The notes beneath the pieces are model-generated. The model ran no database searches. It saw nothing but the letters and a program-made list of their open reading frames with translations, and was not told the DNA's origin. 15,127 bases of DNA from Physocladia obscura (Eukaryota > Chytridiomycota > Chytridiomycetes > Chytridiales > Chytriomycetaceae): assembly GCA_027596945.1 (NCBI GenBank), contig JADGJH010000708.1:1-15127 (forward strand). The letters run 5' to 3'. Position 1 is the first letter of the stretch. Each line of letters opens with the position of its first letter. The position numbers and the translations under genes were made by a program. Positions 7,901-15,127 of the stretch are shown piece by piece.

Positions 7901-9624
7901 GGTGGTGGTGGAAATGGAGGAGCAGGGGGAAAAATAGATTTGCAAAAGTGTCTTTCACATCATATCATTATCAATGGGACAATGGGAAGTGATGGAAAAC
8001 CTGAATCGAATATCTTACTTAAATCTTGCTTTTATGAATGGAGTTTGGAGTACTTTAGGGAACCTCAAATGAAGGTTTCTAATTTTTATTTTTTTAATGC
8101 CGCTCAATATAATTTTCAAAATTTCCTAACGAATGTATCGCCTAGGTTCCTGACGCTGATGATCCAGGAAGTTTGCAATATAATCAAAAACTTTGGAGAC
8201 ATCAGCAAAATGAAAAATATTCAACATCTTCCCTGTTGAAGACATCAGATTCTGAGCTGCTTAAGTTTGATCATCAAGTGAATCTTTTGCATTCTAATAA
8301 CAAACCGGGAACGCATTTGTATTTTCATCCTTTTGAGCCCCATTTGCTGGCTTCAGATGATGCTGATGGTGTTATGTAAGACTCGACTTTATTATTATTA
8401 CTATAATTGTGTTTTTTATTTTTTTATTTTTTTAATTACTTATTAGCGTTTATAATTGGGAGGACGGATCCCGAATTAATTGGTTCAGTAATTCCAATCC
8501 TCCGAAAACCCGGATAACGTCTCTCCAGTTTATTAATGAGAATGACATTGCTTTAATTGTGACCGGATCGGGTATTTTTTTATGTTTTATTTTATAATTT
8601 CTTTGTCAATTTTACTTAACGAATTTTAATTTTTTGTTTTTGCTTTGTCTTTATTTACGTTTTATTTTTGTTTTCAGATGAAGGCATAGTCAGAATCTAC
8701 AAAAATTATACCTCAATTGAAAACTGTGAAATTGTATCAGCATGGAGAGCCGTGAATGAAAACTTGCCTGCAAGTCCCCGTGCTGACTTGATTACTGATT
8801 GGCATCAATCGAGTGGATCGCTTTTAGTGGCTGGGGACTTGAAAATGATTCGTGTGTGGGATCTTGAAAAGGAGTATTGTGTTCAAGTATGAGCTATATT
8901 TTGCGAACACATTTTTCTGATTGTTTTAATTTTATTTTTAGGATATTGGCACAAAATACCAGCACGCAATAACGTCTTTAACAAGCGAAAAGAAAGACGG
9001 AAATATTCTGATTGCTGGATTTGCTGATGGACTCATGAATATGTATGACAAAAGACTTCCCACAAGAGAAAGGTTTGTTCTTATTTTATTGAAAGCCAAG
9101 CGTTTATTTATTTTTATTTTATTTTTTATCGTTATTTTTATTATTTTAGCCTGGTGGCCACATTCCAAGAACATAAAAGCCGGATTTTGAAATGCCAATT
9201 CCAAAACGACTTTATTGGAGATTGTTATACTTTGGTTTCTGGGACTGTCTCGGGTGACGTGCGGGTGTGGGATATTCGATCGCCAGCGCATTCGCAGCGT
9301 GTAATTGATGCAATACCTGGTGGTATTGAAATGACAGCTTTGGCAATTCATGATGACGCTCCACTTTTTGCATGGTGCTTTGTACTGTTTGTTTTGTTTC
9401 TGATTTTTAAAATTTTTCTTTTTAGTGGAACAAATTCTGAGTTCGTACGGATTTTCAATATTAATGGCATGAACCTTAATACAATCCGCCATAATGATGG
9501 ATTTATGGGACCAAGAATCGGACCTGTTAGTTGTCTGGCACTTCACCCGTATCGTGACGTTTTGGCAATGGCTGCAAAGGAAAATATCATGATATGGGGT
9601 CCTGAAAGAAGAGCAACAATATAA
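4965..9624 (+). CDS. RPTOR: Raptor (Kog1), regulatory-associated protein of TOR, TORC1 scaffold
   Basis: Raptor binds TOR kinase and recruits substrates in TORC1 at the vacuole or lysosome. Exons are 4965-5229, 5318-5570, 5638-8074, 8146-8375, 8447-8571, 8678-8886, 8942-9072, 9150-9374 and 9426-9624. They join exactly in frame to 1357 residues (human about 1335). The caspase-like RNC domain lies at about 1-370, with [31 protein letters not shown] (His130), VFDCSNAG (Asp172-Cys173) and [24 protein letters not shown] repeats follow at about 380-720, including [21 protein letters not shown] disordered Ser/Asn/Gly-rich linker spans about 735-950. The C-terminal WD40 propeller, about 1035-1357, includes [11 protein letters not shown] and [10 protein letters not shown]. 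The Cys173 codon is split by intron 2. The N-terminus is about 30 residues shorter than the animal protein before the conserved block. In-frame stops lie upstream, so ATG 4965 is the first possible start unless a distant 5' exon exists. Confidence 0.97.
5250..5303 (+). repeat. Tandem 13-14 bp repeat, four copies, in Raptor intron 1
   Basis: Four head-to-tail copies of CAATACTCAATCT, with one- or two-base variation at the unit end, occupy 5250-5262, 5263-5275, 5276-5289 and 5290-5303. They fill about 60% of the 88-bp intron (5230-5317). The last copy runs into CTAAC, a good branch-point match 13 bases before the acceptor. The other copies carry the similar CTCAAT. Confidence 0.93.
7419..7933 (+). 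repeat. Trinucleotide-rich low-complexity tract in the Raptor linker
   Basis: Clusters of AGC/AAC codons (7419-7461, Ser/Asn runs) and GGT/GGC codons (near 7576-7605, 7731-7760 and 7886-7920, Gly runs) encode an unstructured linker between the HEAT and WD40 parts of Raptor. All copies keep the reading frame. Tracts of this kind change length easily between strains. Confidence 0.85.
9375..9425 (+). other. 51-bp in-frame intron in the last WD40 region of Raptor
   Basis: The donor is GTGCTT and the acceptor ends in TTTTTAG. The intron is 51 bp, a multiple of three, and contains no in-frame stop. Splicing restores LFACGTNSEF, in line with the animal Raptor block that reads ACGS in this place. 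Retention would insert a very hydrophobic 17-residue segment into the propeller. Confidence 0.8.
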
Positions 9625-9717
9625 CAATTCCATAATAAAATTACGGGGGAAAAATATATATATATATGCTTTTTAAAACGTTCTATTAAAGATCACAAAA
9701 GACTACAAAAGACACTT
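9625..9717. terminator. 93-bp convergent 3' spacer with Raptor poly(A) signal
   Basis: Raptor (plus) and the coiled-coil gene (minus) end toward each other here. AATAAA at 9634-9639 is ten bases past the Raptor stop. On the minus strand I see only an AATAGA variant near 9685. The (TA)n run lies between. With so little room, the two 3' UTRs probably overlap. Confidence 0.6.
9654..9667. repeat. (AT)7 dinucleotide run in the convergent spacer
   Basis: Seven AT units, self-complementary, sit midway between two convergent 3' ends. TA-rich elements commonly act as efficiency elements for fungal 3' end formation, and the run reads the same on both strands. Confidence 0.85.
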
Positions 9718-12700
9718 TTATCCCGACGAACTACTTCCTCCAAATACATTCAACAACCGACCAGTAATTGATTTTCTTGTTGCCGGAGATGGGGGCATTG
9801 ACGCAAAATCATCTTTGGATTCAATGCTGGGGCTTGGAGTTTTGCCTCCTTCAAGCTTCGGAGAGACCGGAGCTTCATCCACAGAGCTATTGCGACTGTT
9901 CCGCTTCGCATTTGCCAACGACAGTTCAACTTTTAACTGGTCGCATTCGGCCAAAGCTTTCGCGAGACTTTCTTTGAGTGCAATTTGCTCCGCTTCGTAT
10001 TTTTCTACAACTAGCGAATGCTCGTGTGATTCTAGTTTTTCGCGCGTTTCTTTGAGCGCGTTGTCACTGTCCACCAACGACTGTTTCAGACGGGTCACTT
10101 CGGTTTCTGCGACACTGAGCTCGAGTTTCAGTTTCTCAATCTCTTCGGCGGTCGCGCCAGCCACCGCCGTTACCGTCGCTGACGTGGCCGAATCTGGTGC
10201 TGGAGAGGACGACGCCGACAAACTTTCTTGAGCCTCTTTCAGTTGCTCCTTCAGTTCGCTGACAATCGCTTTCAATGAATTGACTTCATTGTCAGCCAGT
10301 CCCTTTTGCACTTCAATCGCGCGGCTGGTTTCCTGCAGCTCGGCTTTGAGCTTCGCGACTTCAGCGGCTGATGATTCCAGGAGCTCCTTTATCGTGTCGC
10401 CGGATCCATTTGAGGCTGCAGACACAAGTGCTTCTTGCGCTGTCTTGACTTGGGCTTCCAGAGATGCTACAGATGCCTTAAGTGTCTGGAGTTCTGCTTC
10501 GTATTCTGCAGTTTGGGTGGCATGTACAGAAACTACTTTTTCAAGCTCTTCTGTGAGTCTGGTAATCTCAGTTTGTGAGCCTTCAAGTTCACCCGTTGCT
10601 TTCACCAGCGCGTTCATGAAAACCGATTCCTTGTCTTCCAATTGTACTTGAAGTGCGGCAATCTCGGCTCGCAGAGTGTGGACTTCGTCAGATGAATTGG
10701 ACGAATTTGATGATAGTTTTTGCAAAGCTATATCTTTTTCTTGAATGTCTGTTTCAAGTTGCGCAATTTTCTTCAAATGCTGTGATTGCTCTTCGTTCCA
10801 CTTTGCTTGAGTTGTTTCTAGTGAGTCTTGCTCCTCTTGAAGTCGAAGTTGGAGAGACTGGATCATTGATTGCATAGCTTCCAAAGACTCACGGCGGTGA
10901 TTCCTCAGCAAATCAACTTCCCCTTTGACAAGTTCATAATTCGTCTCCAACGATTCATTGTTTGCTGTCGCTGCTTGCAACTTTGCGTCCATATCATCGA
11001 GGTCGTACTTGAGATCATCTGCTTCTGCATGCACAGATTCCAACTCTGCCAAAGCTTTGGCATAAGATTCCTCCTTCTCATCCAGCTGCTTTTCAAACTT
11101 GAGGACCATTTCATTCCTTAGCGATTCAAGGTCACGGATCATGTTTTGGCACGTCAATACTGCTTCTTGCGCTTCGGCGAGACTTGCTCGTTCAGAACTT
11201 AGTTCCGACTTGAGCGATTCTACCAGAGTATTTGACGACTCCTTGTCTTTTTGGGCTTGAGAATTGGCGTCGGCTAGTTGGGTTTCCAGGGCTGTGATTT
11301 CAGTTTGTAATTTCTCAACTGTTCCTTCGTATTCCTGAATCGTACGTTGCGCTGCCCTGAGATCCTTCTCAGCAATTGCAGTGGCAGTTCTTGCCTCGGT
11401 CAACTCAGCCTCTCCAGATTTTAACAATTCTTGCATCTCTGATGGAGAAGTTCTCTTCAGAAGCTCTGTTTTCTTTGCTAATTGACCACGGATCGAGATC
11501 ATCTCCTGCTGGAGGGCCAAGATAATTTCTTCGTTATCGGTAGAACTTGAAATTGCTGTTTTGATTGAATGAGAAAATTTCTTGATCAAACCCAAACACA
11601 CAAACCTTTCTTTTCGGCTTCTTCTTTCAATTTTTTAGCTTTTTCAAGTTGTTGCTCCAAAATTTTGATTTGTTGACGCTGTAATAGATAAAGTTAATAA
11701 ATAAAACAAAGAAAAAAGAAAAAAAAATTTTTTTTGAATAAAAATAAGTCACGAAATAACCTGTCTACTTTCCAGATCAGTAGTCTCTTCGGCCTTTAAC
11801 ATATACATATCCACGTCACGCTTTGCTGCCGCAAGCTGCTTCTGCAATGAAGAAAGTTGTGCCTTCAGTACACTCAGATTTTGAGCAGCAGTCTCAGACT
11901 CAGTACTCGCAACGTTTATAGTAACAATCCATTCCAAAGCCTTTTGTCTGCAAAGCTTCAAGTCCGCAAAGAGTTCATCCACATCAGTAGATAAATTCGA
12001 AGAATCGTCCATATCGTCCGTCTTGTCCGTCTGCAAAACAGCACTCATCAAAGAATTCAATTCCACGCGAACATTCCACAAAGTCCGGTTAAAGTCGTCT
12101 TGCAGCCGCTTGACTGCAAATGTTGATTCGTCGCGCAAATGTGTGATGCTCGCGTCAGTCGTCCGCTCAACATCCACAATCTCTTGCTTCGCCTTCTTGA
12201 GCGACGCCTGCAGCTTCGCCATCTTTTTTTCTTCGGCTTTTTGCTCGAGCATGAGTTCGTCAATCGTTTCTTCCAGTTCCGTCACGTTCGCCTGCAGATC
12301 GGCCTTTTCTTTTTCTTGCGCCTTGATTGTCGCGAGCAGGTCTGATATTTTGTTGTTCAGACTGGATTGGATGGACGCGGACTCGTGCAGCTTCATTTGC
12401 ATTTCTTGGACCACGTCGTCTTGGTCGACATTAATTGCATCGAATAGATCCTTCTTCAGGGCCGCTACTGTTGCTTCCAACGCGGAGCGAGTTGTGTTTG
12501 ACGATTGAAGCAGTCCTTCCAGTGTGTGTATGCGGTCAAAGTTACGGTCATCGAGGTTTTTCTTTTCGGCAGACAGAGCTTGGAGCTGGTTATTAGCTTG
12601 CGTGATTTGATCTTCCAAAGTTTTTCGCAGTGTTGCGTACGCTTCGCCACTGTTTGTAACGGTTTTGTCGAGAGAAGCTTGGAGTTCTTCGGCACGAATC

Positions 12701-15127
12701 ATGTATGAATCGCGATCACTCACAAGATGTTTTATCACGGCATCCATTTCTGAAATGCGTCCCTGAAGAGCGGTTCGATCCTTGAAAAAAAAAATATATA
12801 TATATATAATATAAATATAAAAAATTAAGATTTAAGATTAAAAATTACTCACATTAATAACTGACTGAAGTTCCTTCTGGTTCTTTTCAGTTCTCTCCAA
12901 AGCAGCAGCCATATCACCACCCCGAGCCTCCTTCAGAATCATGATTTGTTCCTCCAAGTATTTTTCATTTTGATGCGCTCCGTCAAGCTCACCCCGCAAC
13001 TGTCGAACAACAACTTCAAGCTCATCCGTGTTCTGTTTCATGACAGCCGCATTGTTTTCAAGAGTCGAAATCTCAGCCCTCATTGCCGCAACAGCCCGGT
13101 TGTTTTCCGCAGTCACATCGCTTATAAACTTTTGCTGTTCCGAAATCTCTTTGCGCAAGTCGCGTTCAGTGTTATCCTTCAAAATCGACAACTCGCCCGA
13201 CTCCTTCCGGCTCTGGTCCAACAACCTCTCCAGCTCGGACGACCGGTTTCTCCACCCGTCTCTGTCGGCAACGAGTCGCTGGGCGATGCTGTCAAGTTCG
13301 CCAAAGCGCGTCTGCATTTGTTGCTGGTCGTCGAGCAGCTTGCGCTCTTTGGCGGCCGCGTGCGTAATTTCGTCGTTCAGTTGGCGGATTTTGATTACCG
13401 TTTCGTCTGCGAGCGTCTGCGAGACGCCTAGCTCGTTGTCGAGAGAGCTCACGCGGTTTTTCAGACTCGCCACGGTTTCTTCGAGAGTCTTTTTGGTGGA
13501 TTCGAGTTCGGTGATGCTTGTTCGCGCTGCGTCTAGCTTTTCGGAAACGTCGTTGTTGATGTTGCGTAATTTTTCGAGCTCCATTTGGTGGTTCTGAGTA
13601 CTCGTGAGCGCTGCGGCCATTTCACCACCGTGCGATTGGTTCAGAATATCGATTTGCTGCAACAAGTCAACTTCCTTTTGAGACAAGGCAGTGAAATCGC
13701 GGGTCAATTGGGCAATTTTTTGGTCCCGCTCGCCAATCAGAGTCTTTGCATTTCCAATATCTCGATCCATAGCCCCAATTCGTGACGCCATACCTTGAAT
13801 AAGTTCGCGGTTCTTTTTGATTTCATCATCCCGAATCCTAGATCCATGAATAACCTGATTCAACTGGTTCTGCAAATCCCGCGTCTCAATCCGCAGCGAC
13901 TCTTCAACCTGCTTCGCTTGATACAAATTCTCGGTCGAAACCTTCTTGAACTCTTCAAACGCAGAACTCGAATCCTGCAGTCGCGCATCGGACTCCTCCA
14001 ACCGCCGCACAAGATCAGCCTCGCGCGCGCGCGCATTGCCCATTTCTTGAATCACATTCCGCAGCCGCTCTTCAGTCGTCCGCACGAGCATGCTCCGATT
14101 CTGCACCTCGCCCAGTGCGCGCTTCAGTTTGTCGTCGCTCTCCATCAACGCCTGCATCTGGTTGCGCAACTGCACTTCGCGGTCCTGCAACTTTGCGCTC
14201 AGCTCGCGTTCGCGCGCTTTCAGCGTCGTCAGCTCTTTGGTCGTCTGGTTCACAATCAGCTCGGTTGAGCCGAGGACGGCGCTTTTGCCGACGGCTTCTT
14301 TCAACGCATTGTCGCGCTCCGCCGTTAACGAGGCCATTTGCGAGCGTGCCTGGTCGCGTTCGAGGGCTCGGTATTTCACTTCGTTTTCTAACGAAGTTTT
14401 CGCTGACTCCAGTTCCATCCGCATCTGCTCGGTCGTGAACTCCATCTGCGACACTTTTGCTTTCAAGTCTTCGTTCGATACTTCGAGTTCGTTGAGTGCT
14501 TGGTTGTTACTAGTTATGCTGAGCAGCGACATGCGTTTGATTTCCGAGTTCTTTTCGAGCCGCGTTTTCGCGAGTTCCGCTTCTTTGGCCGCCAGCTGTT
14601 GTCGGAGCCGGTTCGCTTCGGATTTTTCCGCGTCGAGCGCGAGTATGAATTCGGTTGGAAGTGATGGGTTGCTAAGTCGGTAGTGGCTCGACGACGAAGA
14701 CGACGATTTAGTTTGTATATCGGCGGCTATTCGCAATCGCGTCGAACCGGGAGAGGTATGTGTTTGCGGCTGATGGGTTTCCGAATCGGACGACGGCGAA
14801 CTGTCGATATTCAAACTGGGACTTTCGGCTCGGATGCCGATATCGGAGCTGAGCCGTTTCTGTTGCCGTCTTTTCAGCCATTCGCGACGACCTTCGCGAT
14901 CTTCGGGCATTTTGTCTTCGTCTTTTGGTGACGGTGACGGCGACGATGATAGTGCACCCATTATTTCGCCAAAAAGGGAAGTCGCGCCGACATCGATTTC
15001 TATTCCGCGTCCGTTTCCCGATCCTCCTAGATTTAAGCCTTCGGGTGCTGTTCGGCGTGACGATCTTCCGGTAGTGTTGGTTGTGTTCTTTGACTCATTC
15101 GAAGGCTGTTTATGAATTGAACGGGAG
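9718..15127 (-). CDS. Giant coiled-coil protein, 5'-partial, family not recognised
   Basis: Exons on the minus strand are 15127 (edge)-12853, 12780-11761, 11678-11606 and 11555-9718. The introns are 72, 82 and 50 bp, and all joins keep frame. The visible product is about 1734 residues. The first ATG in frame is at 14961, but the frame stays open for 55 more codons to the edge with similar base use (IEIDVGATSLFGEIMG), so the start probably lies outside. About 160 disordered, Ser/Pro-rich and basic residues (GRREWLKRRQQKR) come first. Then about 1500 residues are nearly continuous heptad-like Leu/Glu/Lys/Gln sequence, and a short disordered tail with PPSPATRKSITGRLLNVFGG ends the protein. I see no SMC, myosin, kinesin, GRIP or other catalytic domain. 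A rod of this length could reach about 0.2 micrometre. A role in a Golgi tether, centrosome, flagellar base or cytoskeleton is possible, but nothing here decides it. Confidence 0.85.
12254..13785 (-). repeat. Degenerate ~158-residue periodic motif in the coiled-coil protein
   Basis: Four related segments begin near 13785 (SRIGAMD), 13311 (TRFGELD), 12762 (GRISEMD) and 12288 (NVTELEE). Matched residues lie 158, 159 and 157 codons apart once the intron is removed. The second and third share 17 of 42 residues without gaps, including LVxDRD and SGE. The third and fourth share LQASL at the same offset. The first needs small insertions. Generic coiled-coil composition could produce part of this. 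Confidence 0.5.
12794..12809. repeat. (AT)n run in intron 1 of the coiled-coil gene
   Basis: An AT dinucleotide run of about 15 bases lies inside the 72-bp intron 12852-12781, just upstream of the T-rich tract and acceptor on the minus strand. It is a simple microsatellite without evident function. Confidence 0.85.

Noticed and set aside
5039..8239. A single 1066-codon frame starting before Raptor exon 2
   Set aside because: Its first part reads Raptor exons 1-2 in the wrong frame and through introns 1 and 2, and its end reads into intron 3. Only the middle (5638-8074) is true Raptor coding sequence.
13028..14683. Long plus-strand open frames (up to about 197 codons) opposite the coiled-coil gene
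   Set aside because: They are Ser/Phe/Arg-rich and are the reverse reading of Glu/Lys/Leu-rich coiled-coil codons. The minus-strand gene has consistent splice joins and a clear protein character.
9718..15127. SMC, myosin tail or kinesin identity for the coiled-coil protein
   Set aside because: No Walker A, Walker B or ABC signature, hinge, or motor domain is visible. Similarity would be to generic heptad composition only.
1..15127. tRNA, rRNA, CRISPR, transposon or minor (AT-AC) introns
   Set aside because: No T-loop-type GGTTCGA box in a cloverleaf context, no regularly spaced direct repeats beyond the intronic tandem repeat, no terminal inverted repeats, and all introns placed are GT-AG.

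Overview
This is a compact eukaryotic nuclear segment with five protein-coding genes, all interrupted by very short spliceosomal introns (48-106 bp, GT-AG), and with spacers of 34, 41 and 93 bp between most neighbours. The gene content fits an opisthokont that builds a motile flagellum, most likely a zoosporic (chytrid-type) fungus: a Jlp1/TauD-type sulfonate dioxygenase of fungal style, a full Raptor, a SETD4-type methyltransferase, and a homologue of the animal protein C2orf81. The organism call is inference; no rRNA, tRNA or other taxonomic marker is present.

Layout. (1) Minus strand, 1082 down to the left edge: a C2orf81-like gene in at least five exons, probably continuing out of the window. 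(2) Plus strand, 1117-2529: a SETD4-like SET-domain lysine methyltransferase, divergently paired with gene 1 with 34 bp between start codons. (3) 2530-3650: the only long AT-rich stretch where I see no gene. (4) Plus strand, 3651-4923, three exons: an Fe(II)/2-oxoglutarate dioxygenase of the TauD/TfdA family. (5) Plus strand, 4965-9624, nine exons, 1357 residues: Raptor (RPTOR/Kog1), the TORC1 scaffold, starting 41 bp after the dioxygenase stop. (6) Minus strand, right edge down to 9718, at least four exons and over 1700 residues: a giant coiled-coil protein, 5'-partial, convergent with Raptor with 93 bp between stop codons.

All exon models were built by hand from reading frames, splice signals and remembered family motifs. 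The Raptor model closes exactly in frame over nine exons and the dioxygenase over three, so these two are the most secure. The genes do not form an obvious pathway. Raptor (nutrient signalling) beside a sulfur-scavenging dioxygenase is suggestive but may be chance. I see no mobile element, CRISPR array, defence system, virus or toxin gene. The most interesting items are the C2orf81-like gene, hidden by its short introns; a roughly 158-residue periodicity in the coiled-coil protein; and several introns that are multiples of three without stops.
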